DNA of 32,458 nt from Chloroflexota bacterium (GTDB taxonomy: Bacteria > Chloroflexota > UBA11872 > VXOZ01): the NCBI GenBank assembly GCA_022824225.1, contig JAJEAH010000081.1:1-32458 (forward strand). Reading direction: 5' to 3'. Under the pieces are notes generated by a model. That model did not search any database. It was not told the origin of the DNA and worked only from the letters and a program-made list of their open reading frames with translations. Below are positions 23,472 to 31,770 of the stretch, piece by piece (the first letter of the stretch is position 1; each line of letters begins with the position of its first letter). Made by a program: the position numbers and the translations under genes.

Positions 23472-24049
23472 GTGTTTCGCAAGGGAAACCGCCGGCACAC
23501 CGTGTACTCGGCGCCGCCGGGACGCAACTCGCTCCGCATGAGCGCCACACTTTCCACCGTAAATTCCATCGCTTCAGAGTCCTCTAGCGCCGCGACCCAA
23601 CTCTCCAATTGCTCCGCCTCCCACGCGGCGATGCCCTGGCGCACGCGCGCCAGCGTAACATGAGGCGCAAGCGGGCGTCTTTCCCGGTCGAAACCACTGT
23701 GCGCCAACAAGCATTCGGTCTTCTCGTGCAACTGCCGCAAGCTATCGTTTGGGTCCGCCAACACGCCCCACACCATGTGCGGCCGCCCGCGGCGGCGGAC
23801 GATGCGCACGCCGGATACGGTCACTGGGAAAGGCGCGCTGCCGGTAACGACACGTTCCATCACCTCAACAATTACGGTTCGTCTCTCGCCAGTGACCTCA
23901 CCGAGAAACTTGAGCGTCATGTGCAGGTTTTCGCTGCGGACCCAGCGCACGCGCTCCGCTCGCTCCGCCGCCGGACGCACGCGTTCGGTCAAACTATCTC
24001 GCACGCATTCTGGCAAGGCGATGGCGAGAAACAGGCGTTCGGTGTTCAC
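23468..24049 (-). CDS. thpR: RNA 2',3'-cyclic phosphodiesterase (2H family, LigT/ThpR-like)
   Basis: This 193-aa cytosolic protein belongs to the 2H phosphoesterase superfamily. Family members hydrolyse 2',3'-cyclic phosphate ends of RNA to 2'-phosphate. Both catalytic HxT motifs are present: HMTLKFLG (His43/Thr45) and HVTLARV (His130/Thr132). Spacing and length fit ThpR. The GTG at 24049, with GGGAA close upstream, gives the usual short N-terminus. A TTG at 24067 is possible. It is the first gene of the glycan-export operon and overlaps the permease start by four bases, an unexpected partner for an RNA enzyme. Confidence 0.9.
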   Translation of the reverse strand: MNTERLFLAIALPECVRDSLTERVRPAAERAERVRWVRSENLHMTLKFLGEVTGERRTVIVEVMERVVTGSAPFPVTVSGVRIVRRRGRPHMVWGVLADPNDSLRQLHEKTECLLAHSGFDRERRPLAPHVTLARVRQGIAAWEAEQLESWVAALEDSEAMEFTVESVALMRSELRPGGAEYTVCRRFPLRNT

Positions 24050-24213
24050 GGCGTTCCCAAATGCCAACTGTTCTGCGTCGGACTACTCTTGCGCGTCACG
24101 CGGGGCGGCCAATGCACAGCCAGCCGCCGCCAAATCAGTGGCGTCTGCCCCTCCATCCAACCGGAAAGGGCCGGTTGCCCACACCGCCGGTTGGGGAGCG
24201 GCGAACGCTCTTC

Positions 24214-24243
24214 TTGTCACGTGCTTCCTATGGAAAGTATAAT
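24214..24243 (+). promoter_or_regulatory. Strong-looking promoter toward galU
   Basis: TTGTCA (24214-24219) and a perfect TATAAT (24238-24243) are separated by 18 bp. RNA would start near 24250, leaving a leader of about 190 nt before the galU ATG at 24442. The wider non-coding stretch 24050-24441 contains otherwise only the opposing promoter and a doubtful 38-codon basic frame (24254-24370). Confidence 0.6.
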
Positions 24244-24265
24244 CGCTGTGAAAATGCGCCGCCAA
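24236..24265 (-). promoter_or_regulatory. Possible promoter of the thpR-export operon, overlapping the galU promoter
   Basis: On the minus strand, TTGGCG (24260-24265) precedes TATACT (24236-24241) by 18 bp. Its -10 element shares bases with the TATAAT of the opposite promoter, so the two polymerases could not occupy the site together. The match is weaker (four and five of six) and the leader to the GTG at 24049 would be about 180 nt. Confidence 0.35.
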
Positions 24266-24441
24266 TGCAGGCGCGGGCCAGTGCGTGAACGGGCCTACCG
24301 TCAATATCGTCGCGGCAGTCGCGTTCAGTCACAGGCGCATGTTGGCGGGAAACGCAGCGACTACCCGTAAGAAAGCTCCGCACCGGCGACAAACGACTCT
24401 TCCTGGACCCTAACCATGAATACACACACGGGGAATCCGGC

Positions 24442-25326
24442 ATGAAAGTCCGCAAAGGGGTGTTCCTGGTTGCCGGACTGGGCACCCGAACACTGCCCGC
24501 TGCCAAGACCATACCGAAAGTGATGCTGCCGCTGGCGGACAAGCCGGCTATCCAGTACGTGGTCGAGGAAGCTGTCGCCGCCGGTATCGAGCAGGTCATC
24601 CTCGTGACTGCCGCCGGCAACCAGGCGGTGGAGGACTATTTCGACACGGCCTACCGGCTGGAAGAAACCCTTGCGGCGCGAGGTAAGGAAAAGGAACTCG
24701 CCGAGTTGCGGGCGCTTAAAGAAATGGCCGCGGTCATCGGCGTGCGGCAGCACGAGCCTTTGGGTACCGGCGACGCCGTACGCACGGCGCGAAGCGTGGT
24801 GGGTGACGAACCGTTCGCGGTTTTTCTCCCCGACGACGTTATCGACGGCCAGCCTCCCGCTATTCGGCAGCTCATCGACGTGCACGAGACCTACGGCGGC
24901 GAGGTGGTGGCCGTCATGCCCGTGCCCCGCGAGCACGTGGACCGCTACGGCATTGTGGAAGGCGCTGAGGTGGCGGCGGGTGTACGCAGGCTGCGCAGCC
25001 TGATCGAAAAGCCGCCGGTGGGTCAAGCGCCGACCAATCTGGCGATAGTGGGCCGCTACGTCTTCACGCCCGCGATTTTCGACTATATCGACCGCATCCC
25101 CACCGGCGCCGGCGGTGAAATCCAGATCACTGACGCCATCGATGCCCTGGCCCAAGAAGGCGAGGTCTACTCCAGCGAGTTTACGGGTACGCGCTATGAC
25201 ATGGGCGACAAGGTGGGCTACTTGAGCGCCTCGATGGACTTGGCCCTCAAACGCCCCGACCTGCGACCCGGTCTGGTGAAATATCTGCGCAGCCTGGACC
25301 TCGACCGCTTGGACTCCCCGTCATGA
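24442..25326 (+). CDS. galU: UTP-glucose-1-phosphate uridylyltransferase-like nucleotidyltransferase
   Basis: This 294-aa cytosolic enzyme would make UDP-glucose from UTP and glucose 1-phosphate. The nucleotide-binding N-terminus AGLGTRTLPAAKTIPKVMLP, the helix KPAIQYVVEEAVAAGI, FLPDDVI near 130-136, the EKP segment, GRYVFTP near 205 and the GAGGEIQITDAI strand near 221-232 follow the GalU order. Two usual motifs differ. PKEMLP is PKVMLP, and the GLGHA loop is GTGDA, which is more like other sugar-nucleotidyltransferases, so the nucleotide or sugar could differ from UDP-glucose. GGGGAA precedes the ATG. It overlaps the polyprenyl synthase start by ATGA. It is divergent from the glycan-export operon, for which it could supply a donor sugar. 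Confidence 0.85.
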   Translation: MKVRKGVFLVAGLGTRTLPAAKTIPKVMLPLADKPAIQYVVEEAVAAGIEQVILVTAAGNQAVEDYFDTAYRLEETLAARGKEKELAELRALKEMAAVIGVRQHEPLGTGDAVRTARSVVGDEPFAVFLPDDVIDGQPPAIRQLIDVHETYGGEVVAVMPVPREHVDRYGIVEGAEVAAGVRRLRSLIEKPPVGQAPTNLAIVGRYVFTPAIFDYIDRIPTGAGGEIQITDAIDALAQEGEVYSSEFTGTRYDMGDKVGYLSASMDLALKRPDLRPGLVKYLRSLDLDRLDSPS

Positions 25327-26420
25327 ACCGGAGGGCCTCGCGAGCCGAACTCATGGCGGCGCTCGCGGCGCGACGGGAAAAGGTCTACGCGTACGTTAAC
25401 GCGGCGCTTGACCGGTATCCCTTGCGATCGCGCCATCTCGGCGCGGCTGCCGCAAGTTACGTCCGCCGGCCGGGCAAGGGACTGCGCTCGGGCGTCCTGC
25501 TGCTTAGCTGCGCCGCCACCGGCGGTGATGAAGCGCGCGCCGTCCCCGCGGCGGCGTCAGTCGAGCTCTTCCACGTGTGGACGCTCGTGCACGACGACGT
25601 AATCGACCAAGACGACGTGCGGCGCGGCAGGCCGACGGTCCATGCCGAGTTCACGGCCCGCGCCGGCGCCGACCTGGGCCTAACCGGACAAGACGCCGCC
25701 CACTACGGTCTCACTCAAGCGGTGTTGGCCGGCGACGTCCAGCAGGGCTGGTCGGCCGCCCTGCTCACGGAAGCCGCGACGCGGCGGGGCGCGAGCGCCG
25801 CGCTCGTGCTCAGCCTGGTAGCCGAACTCTTTGGCTCGGTAGAATCGCACCTCGTTGACGGCGAGGCCCTGGACGTGGAGCTTAGCCTGCGTCCGCCGGG
25901 CACGGTCGGCGAGGACGAGACTCTGGACATGATAGAGAAGAAGACCGGCGCTCTCTATGCATACGCCGCCCTTGCCGGTGCCTGCCTGGGCCTGGGGACG
26001 TGGCAGCCGGCGGATCCGGCCGCAGCGGCGTTAGCGGCTTTCGGGCGGAATTGCGGCATCGCGTTTCAGTTGCAGGATGACGTGCTCGGTGCGGTCGGCG
26101 ACGCTGCGGTGACAGGCAAACCCGTGGGCGCGGACTTACGCGAAGGCAAGCCCACGCTGATCGTCGGCGCCGCCTGGCGCAATGCCACAGACGCACAACG
26201 CAGCACACTCAGCCAGGCGCTGGGCAACCGCGCCGCGACGGATGCGCAGATCCGGCGCGCGACACGGTTGCTGCAAGACCTCGGTGGCGTCAAATTCGCC
26301 CGCTCCCGCGCCCAAGCCTACGTGGCCGAGGCGCATGATTGCCTCGCCGCCGTGCCGCAGTCCCCCGCCCGCAGTCTGCTGCACGCCCTGGCCGACTACG
26401 TGCTGGCGCGAGACGCCTGA
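25323..26420 (+). CDS. Polyprenyl diphosphate synthase family protein
   Basis: This 365-aa all-helical trans-prenyltransferase condenses isopentenyl diphosphate onto an allylic diphosphate. KGLRSG at about 52-57 is a variant of the usual GGKRxRP. The first Asp-rich motif is HDDVIDQDDVRRGRPTVH (90-107). The second is QLQDDVLG with the downstream GKPVGADLREGKPT. Product chain length cannot be read reliably, but a C15-C20 or longer chain is plausible. An unusual polar stretch with TGQDAAHYG near 121-129 precedes the ALxGD segment. Translation is coupled to galU by a four-base overlap. The pairing could serve lipid-linked glycan assembly or simply general isoprenoid supply. Confidence 0.9.
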   Translation: MNRRASRAELMAALAARREKVYAYVNAALDRYPLRSRHLGAAAASYVRRPGKGLRSGVLLLSCAATGGDEARAVPAAASVELFHVWTLVHDDVIDQDDVRRGRPTVHAEFTARAGADLGLTGQDAAHYGLTQAVLAGDVQQGWSAALLTEAATRRGASAALVLSLVAELFGSVESHLVDGEALDVELSLRPPGTVGEDETLDMIEKKTGALYAYAALAGACLGLGTWQPADPAAAALAAFGRNCGIAFQLQDDVLGAVGDAAVTGKPVGADLREGKPTLIVGAAWRNATDAQRSTLSQALGNRAATDAQIRRATRLLQDLGGVKFARSRAQAYVAEAHDCLAAVPQSPARSLLHALADYVLARDA

Positions 26421-26670
26421 CCCGCCCGCAATTTGCAAACATCCGTGCAGTAGCGTACGCTAGCGCCAAACCAACTGCGCCGGACCTCAGGCGCCGCCGG
26501 CGTTGCGCCCGCGCTGGCGCCATCGAAAGAAACTACAGCCAATCGGCCCGCGCGGCGCGGCTCTCCCGCACCTGAAATAGAGAGATAAGAGAGCCAATTG
26601 ACCGTGGGCGCGCCTGCGAGCGGGTGCAGTCCGCGCCACCGACATCACCGTAAACTAAGGAGCAACCGCT

Positions 26671-27699
26671 ATGGCAGACGAGATGGGTGTAGGCCTGGTC
26701 GGACCCGGCTGGGTGGCCAACGAGCACATTCGCGCGTTCAACAATAATCCGCATACGCGCATGGTTGCGGTGTGCAGCCGTGACGCGGGCCGCGCGCAAG
26801 GGGCGATCGATGAATTCGAGTTGGACGCCAAGCCCTATACCGACTATGAGAAGATGCTGGCTGACCCCAACGTGGACGTCGTTTCCATTTGCACGCCCAA
26901 TTTTGCTCATGCCGAGCAAGGCGCGTTGGCCGCGGAAGCAAATAAGCACCTCGTTATCGAGAAACCCATTGCCATATCCGTCGAGCAACTCGACCGCTTG
27001 GTCAAAGCAGTGAAGAAAGCCGGCGTCAAGAGCGTGGTGAGTTTCGTGCTGCGCTGGAATCCGCTGGTGGAAACACTGCACCGGCGGCGGGAAGCCGGCG
27101 ACTTCGGGCGCATTGTGTACGCCGAAGCCGACTACATGCATGAGGTGGGGTACTTGCGCCCGCCCGGCCACTGGGGCCGTTACCAGGAAAACGTGGGCAG
27201 CGCGATGCTCTCCGGCGGCAGCCATGCCATGGACTGCATCCGCTGGCTTACGGGCAAGGACGTCGAGTCAGTGTCCGCCTACTCCACACCCGTGCGTCTG
27301 GAAGAAAAAGGCTTCGACTTTCCGCTCACCACGGCTGCTGTGCTGCAAATGGAAGATGGCGTCGTGGGCCGCGTGACCGCCACGATGGAAGCCCACATGC
27401 CCTATGTTTTCCACATGTCGGTGCAGGGCGACCAGGGCACGGCGCGCAACAACCGCATCTACTCACGCTCGTTCCCCGGCCTCACGGACTTCATGGACAT
27501 ACCGACGGTCATGCCGGATTCCGGCGACGTGGCGCACCACCCGTTCCAGGGCGAGATCGACCACATCGTCGAGTGCATTTTGAACGATGAAGACTCCCAC
27601 GCCGACATCTTCGACTCCGTGAACACCCACGAAGCCTGCCTCGCGGCGGACATCTCGGCTGCGGAGGGCCGCCCGGTGGCCCTGCCTCTGCTCGGCTGA
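26671..27699 (+). CDS. Gfo/Idh/MocA family NAD(P)-dependent oxidoreductase
   Basis: This 342-aa protein begins with a Rossmann fold, GLVGPGWVANEHIRAF (8-23), in place of the usual GxGxxG. VVSICTPNFAH is near 70-80, and the family EKP motif at 97-99 carries the catalytic-region Lys98. A C-terminal alpha/beta dimerisation domain has GGSHAMDCIRWL near 187-198, whose His is the likely proton donor. Such enzymes oxidise or reduce sugars, inositols and related polyols. AAGGAG precedes the ATG. The amidohydrolase gene follows after 22 bp and is probably co-transcribed. Substrate is unknown. Confidence 0.9.
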   Translation: MADEMGVGLVGPGWVANEHIRAFNNNPHTRMVAVCSRDAGRAQGAIDEFELDAKPYTDYEKMLADPNVDVVSICTPNFAHAEQGALAAEANKHLVIEKPIAISVEQLDRLVKAVKKAGVKSVVSFVLRWNPLVETLHRRREAGDFGRIVYAEADYMHEVGYLRPPGHWGRYQENVGSAMLSGGSHAMDCIRWLTGKDVESVSAYSTPVRLEEKGFDFPLTTAAVLQMEDGVVGRVTATMEAHMPYVFHMSVQGDQGTARNNRIYSRSFPGLTDFMDIPTVMPDSGDVAHHPFQGEIDHIVECILNDEDSHADIFDSVNTHEACLAADISAAEGRPVALPLLG

Positions 27700-27721
27700 G
27701 GGAGACAGGCGAATCACTGTC

Positions 27722-28558
27722 ATGCCCATCGTAGAGTCCCACGTTCACATTTGGGCGCAAGACGACAACTATCCCTTCGCGCCGACGCTGCCGGACGTGC
27801 CCGTGCCTACCACCAACGCTACGGCGGAGATGCTCCTGGCCGAAACGGCCCAGGCCGGCGTCGATCACGTGGTTTTGGTGCAACCGAGCACGTATGGTTG
27901 GGATAACCGCTATCTGGCTGCAAGCATCGCCCGCTATCCCCGGCAGCTTGCCGGTGTGTGCCTTGTCAATCCGCTAGATGAGGAGGCCCCGGCGCAGCTC
28001 GAACATTGGGTCACGGAGCACGGCTTTCACGGGGTGCGGCTCCACGCGGCGCGGCCAGACAGCGCGGAGTGGTTTACCACGGAGCAGACGGGCCGGATTT
28101 GGTGGAAAGCCGCGGACCTCGGCATACCCGTTTGCGTCCTGATGGACCTTACCCACGCACCGCTGGTGTCAGAAATGGCGGCGCGGTTTCCCAGCGTGGA
28201 CGTGGTTGTCGACCACATGGGACGCATCGACGTGGCCGAACGCCCGCCCTATCCCCAGTTCAGCGCACTGCTCACGCTCGCCGAACACCCACGCACCTTC
28301 GCCAAAGTCTCAGGCATGTTGCACTACAGCCGGCAAGACTATCCCTACGCCGACACCCATCCGTTCTTTGCCATGGCAAAAGACGCCTGGGGGCCGGAGC
28401 GGCTCATGTGGGGCACGGATTGGCCCATGCTGCTGGACAAGGCCGGCTACCTCCCCCGTCTTACCGCCGTGCGCGACGAGATGCCGTTCTTCAGCCAAGA
28501 TGACCTGGAATGGGTGCTCGGCAAGACCGCGCTCCGGCTCTGGCGCTTTGCTCCCTAA
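27722..28558 (+). CDS. Amidohydrolase-2 family protein (lactonase-like)
   Basis: This 278-aa TIM-barrel metal hydrolase has SHVHIW at residues 6-11. It also has HGVRLHAARP near 102-111, VVVDHMGRID near 160-169, and LMWGTDWPMLLD near 227-238 with the catalytic Asp. The pattern resembles sugar-lactone hydrolases such as L-rhamnono- or L-fucono-lactonases. Directly following a Gfo/Idh dehydrogenase, it could open the lactone that the dehydrogenase forms, giving a short polyol oxidation route. This is inference from order and family. The ribosome-binding site is weak. Confidence 0.85.
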   Translation: MPIVESHVHIWAQDDNYPFAPTLPDVPVPTTNATAEMLLAETAQAGVDHVVLVQPSTYGWDNRYLAASIARYPRQLAGVCLVNPLDEEAPAQLEHWVTEHGFHGVRLHAARPDSAEWFTTEQTGRIWWKAADLGIPVCVLMDLTHAPLVSEMAARFPSVDVVVDHMGRIDVAERPPYPQFSALLTLAEHPRTFAKVSGMLHYSRQDYPYADTHPFFAMAKDAWGPERLMWGTDWPMLLDKAGYLPRLTAVRDEMPFFSQDDLEWVLGKTALRLWRFAP

Positions 28559-28683
28559 GGCCGGACACGACTTGAACTAATGCCTGATGTCCCGCTGGTG
28601 GGCGCGAAAGCTGCCGCCGGGGCGGCTCAATGTGCAGCGCTGCCCTGTCTTGGCGATGTTTCGGTTTGGTGAATTACCGGATC

Positions 28684-28698
28684 ATACGCGAATCGTAT
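28684..28698. promoter_or_regulatory. Short inverted repeat upstream of the glycoside hydrolase gene
   Basis: ATACG (28684-28688) and CGTAT (28694-28698) flank CGAAT, in an AT-richer stretch about 55-70 bp before the glycosidase ATG. It could be an operator or part of a promoter, but no convincing -35/-10 pair was found. Confidence 0.25.
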
Positions 28699-28751
28699 AC
28701 CATTGAATATGTGGCGCAGTTTCACTAGCCTCCCAAAGTGAGGAATCACCT

Positions 28752-30626
28752 ATGCCCCGACGCTTCCGGCAGCTTGTAAGTGCTCTTCTCATAGCAACTA
28801 CTTTGAGTCTGACCTTTGCGGCCTTGCCGGCCGCTGCGCAAGAATCCTTGGACCAGCCAATCCCCGGCGGTCACTTCTATAAACAGGCCAACGGCTATGG
28901 CGGCGCCGGCAGCCAGGGCTATTCGGTTTGGGACGGTCCCGGCGGCCTGAGTTTCTATAGCAAATTCCAGCAGGTCGGCGGCGTGAACGGCGTGGGCTTC
29001 CCCGCCTCCCGGCGATACGAACAGGATGGTTTCATCTATCAGGTTACGCAGGGCACGCTCTTGCAGTACCACCCGGTCTACAACCAGGTGCTCCTCGGCA
29101 ATACGTTTGAGATTCTGGAAAGGGCCGGAATGAACGCGGTGCTTGCCTCGCGGGGCATCCCCGAGCCTATCACCGACGACGGTTCCGGCGGCGACTTCCA
29201 GCGCGCGAAGCAGATTCGGCTGAGTTGGCTCACCAACGCCGGCATCCGGGACCGCTATTTGGGCGCCGGCGGCGAAGAGGCCGCCATCGAACTCTATGGC
29301 CTTCCCATGTCGCGGCCACAGCCTTTTGGGCCGTTCATTGCGCAGCGTTTCCAGCGTGTTGCATTCCAATACTGGACGGAAGACGTGCCTGGGCTTGGAA
29401 TTAGCAGAGGCGCGGTAACGACCATTTTGGGCGGCGATCTGTTGAAGGAATTCGATCTCCTGCCCGCCGAGGCCACGCTCCCGCACAGCATCGATGAGCG
29501 CCCGGAACCGGTGGCCGGCATGGTCGGCCAAGCGCCGGTACAGGAGGCCGCGACCGGCATGACCGTGCGCAGCGCGCAAGCGCCTGGCAAGCTGCCTCAG
29601 TACACCAATAACCTTGGCTACGGCATGCAAGCGGACCTCTTTTGGCTATCACCTGCTGACAAGAACCGCGCGTACCAACTCATTACGGATGCCGGTTTCA
29701 CGTGGGTGAAGCAGCAAGTGCAGTGGTCCTCAATCGAACCGGTGGAAAAGGGCGGCTTCGACTGGGCCGAGCTTGACCGTGTGGTGAACTCGGCGCACGA
29801 TGCCGGCCTGAATGTCCTGCTCTCCGTCGCCAAGACTCCGCACTGGGCGTTGGCGCCGGGCCTCGATCACGGCCCGCCCGCTAACCCCAACGACTTTGCC
29901 GACTTCATGCGGATACTGGCCACCCGCTACCGCGGCAAGGTGCAAGCCTATGAAATGTGGAATGAGGCCAATCTCGCCGTGGAGTGGAAGCCGGTGACGC
30001 CGGCCCCGTTTGTCGAGTTGCTGAAGGTGACCTACGCGGCAATCAAACAAGCCGACCCTAGCGCCGTGACCATCATGGGCGCGCTGACCCCCACGGGCGT
30101 CATCGATCCAAACGTCGCCATCGACGACGTGGAGTACTTGCGGCAACTCGTGGCTTACAACAACGGTGAGGTCGCCAATTACTTCGACGTGCTCGGCGTA
30201 CACCCCGGCGGTTTTAACCACCCGCCCACCGACACGCCGCAGCAAATCACCAGAAACCTGACCGGCGGATTCGGCAGCCACCCCAGCTTCTTCTTCACCC
30301 GTTACGCGGAGCTACACAACATACTCCTGGCAGCGGGCATCAACAAGGACGTCTGGTTCACGGAGTTTGGCTGGGCGGTCTCGGACCAACCGGCTCCTGG
30401 CTATGAGTACGCGCTGCAGAATTCCGACCAAGACCAAGCCAACTACCTGGTGGATTCGTTTAATTTGGTCAGGCAGCAGCATCCGTACGTGGGCGTCATG
30501 ATCGTCTGGAACCTAAACTTCCGCGTAACGCAGCCGAAATCCCATGAGACCTGGGCATTTGGCATCCTCAATGCGGACTGGAGCCCGCGGCCGGCGTACA
30601 CAGCCCTCAAGTTCATGCCTAAGTAG
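28752..30626 (+). CDS. Secreted glycoside hydrolase-like protein with N-terminal repeat domain
   Basis: This 624-aa protein has a clear signal peptide (basic MPRRFR, hydrophobic core, cleavage probably after AAA near residue 29). Residues about 35-240 form a non-catalytic region with two similar halves, each ending in a strand rich in Gly, Phe and aromatic residues. One includes VNGVGFPASRRYEQDGFIYQ (79-98), reminiscent of LGFP-type repeats. Residues about 285-624 are a TIM barrel of the GH-A clan (GH5/GH39-like). The acid/base is in EMWNEAN (Glu405) and the likely nucleophile is in WFTEFGW (Glu538). It should hydrolyse a polysaccharide or glycoside outside the membrane. The substrate is unknown. 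GAGGAA precedes the ATG and an intrinsic terminator follows. Confidence 0.85.
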   Translation: MPRRFRQLVSALLIATTLSLTFAALPAAAQESLDQPIPGGHFYKQANGYGGAGSQGYSVWDGPGGLSFYSKFQQVGGVNGVGFPASRRYEQDGFIYQVTQGTLLQYHPVYNQVLLGNTFEILERAGMNAVLASRGIPEPITDDGSGGDFQRAKQIRLSWLTNAGIRDRYLGAGGEEAAIELYGLPMSRPQPFGPFIAQRFQRVAFQYWTEDVPGLGISRGAVTTILGGDLLKEFDLLPAEATLPHSIDERPEPVAGMVGQAPVQEAATGMTVRSAQAPGKLPQYTNNLGYGMQADLFWLSPADKNRAYQLITDAGFTWVKQQVQWSSIEPVEKGGFDWAELDRVVNSAHDAGLNVLLSVAKTPHWALAPGLDHGPPANPNDFADFMRILATRYRGKVQAYEMWNEANLAVEWKPVTPAPFVELLKVTYAAIKQADPSAVTIMGALTPTGVIDPNVAIDDVEYLRQLVAYNNGEVANYFDVLGVHPGGFNHPPTDTPQQITRNLTGGFGSHPSFFFTRYAELHNILLAAGINKDVWFTEFGWAVSDQPAPGYEYALQNSDQDQANYLVDSFNLVRQQHPYVGVMIVWNLNFRVTQPKSHETWAFGILNADWSPRPAYTALKFMPK

Positions 30627-30688
30627 CGCCACGGCAACCAGAGGACGCGGCGACCGTAGGCTGTGGGTGAGTGAGGAAATGAGAAGCG

Positions 30689-30731
30689 AAAGACCTGCCC
30701 GGGCGCAAGTGCCGCCAGGGCAGGTCTTTTT
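30689..30731 (+). terminator. Intrinsic terminator after the glycoside hydrolase gene
   Basis: AAAGACCTGCCC (30689-30700) pairs perfectly over 12 bp with GGGCAGGTCTTT (30718-30729) around a 17-nt loop. The stem runs into five T residues on the plus strand. It sits about 60 nt after the stop codon. On the minus strand the T-run is only three, so it mainly serves the plus-strand gene. Confidence 0.85.
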
Positions 30732-30812
30732 CCTATCCAGTCTCGGACAAGGCGCGCATGACTTGGGCTTTGGGGCCAAACTTGCCTGACTGAAGAGAAA
30801 GGCGAGGACCCG

Positions 30813-31586
30813 TCAGCAACTCATGTAACGCTGCTCGAATGCGGACACAATGGCCAACAGCTCGTCGTCCAACCGGCTGAGCGCAGATTCCCGTAGCTCC
30901 GCGGGCACGCCGCCAAAGAAGGGCTCGGCGATGGAACCGGTGATGCACGCCAGCGTATCGGCGTCACCGCCCAGCGAAACGGCGTTGCGGAGCGCGTCTT
31001 CGAAGTCATTTGCTTCCAAGAATGCCCGTATCGCTTGCGGCACCGTGTCCTGGCACGACTCGTTGAACCGGTATCCGGGCCGGATTTGTGCCAACGTAGC
31101 CTGCAAATCATAGCCAAAGAAGCTCTGCACAAACTTCTGAATGCCGTCCTTGGTGTGGCCTGTGCGCGCCAGGAATATTGCGGCGGCGGTTGCTTGCGCC
31201 CCGCGAATGCCCTCAGGATGATTGTGAGTCACAACGGCGCTTTGTTCCGCCAGCGTCAATACGTCAGCGAGACAGGACGCCACATACGCCGCCGGGCTGA
31301 CCCGCATCGCCGAGCCGTTCCCCCAACTGTTGTACGGAGCGAGGGAATCAGACGACGCCCAACCATGGAACGCGCCGCCGTAGCCGGCATCCGGATAGCG
31401 CCGGTAGTACTCCTTCAGCAGAACCGCGTAGTCTTTGCCGTGCAGCAGCGCGTCAGCGAGCGCTACGGTCAACACCGTGTCATCGGTGAAGAAGCAACGC
31501 GGGTCTATGAGCGGAAAGTCCTTCGTCTTCGTCGCCTCGAATTCGTGGACCGAGCCAACTACGTCTCCCGCGATAGCGCCAATCAT
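30813..31586 (-). CDS. ADP-ribosylglycohydrolase family protein
   Basis: This 257-aa all-helical protein belongs to the DraG/ARH family. Its members remove ADP-ribose from proteins or nucleic acids using two magnesium ions. The N-terminal metal motif FTDDT is at residues 33-37, SWGNGSAMRVSP at 87-98, and the C-terminal GGDADT at 206-211. The ATG at 31586 follows GGAGG at ideal spacing. The frame is open upstream to 31772, but that stretch is a dispersed repeat element and has no start signal. No ADP-ribosyltransferase is adjacent, so the target (protein, DNA or RNA) is unknown. It is convergent with the glycosidase. Confidence 0.9.
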   Translation of the reverse strand: MIGAIAGDVVGSVHEFEATKTKDFPLIDPRCFFTDDTVLTVALADALLHGKDYAVLLKEYYRRYPDAGYGGAFHGWASSDSLAPYNSWGNGSAMRVSPAAYVASCLADVLTLAEQSAVVTHNHPEGIRGAQATAAAIFLARTGHTKDGIQKFVQSFFGYDLQATLAQIRPGYRFNESCQDTVPQAIRAFLEANDFEDALRNAVSLGGDADTLACITGSIAEPFFGGVPAELRESALSRLDDELLAIVSAFEQRYMSC

Positions 31587-31655
31587 GGGCTCATCCCTCC
31601 GGCTAAGAGCTTGTCTGCAATCGTCTTTTGCACGACCAACGTTCGCCCCCGTATC

Positions 31656-31770
31656 CAGTTCGGGGCAGGCTCTGAGCCTGTCGAAGGGTGAGTAGAACCG
31701 CCGTAAGTTGGCGAACAGCCGTTCATGCTTCGACAAGGGCTTCGCCCAGTCCTCAGCACGAACGGTTTCC
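31656..31770. repeat. Dispersed CCCTTCGAC-type repeat cluster
   Basis: Two related arms lie here. 31656-31690 contains TTCGGGGCAGGCTCTGAGCC and TGTCGAAGGGTGA. 31726-31770 contains TTCGACAAGGGCTTCG and TCAGCACGAACGG. These words also occur at 8958-8990 and 9036-9106. They form imperfect inverted arms about 35 bp apart. Their presence upstream of the ADP-ribosylglycohydrolase gene keeps its frame artificially open. Confidence 0.6.
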
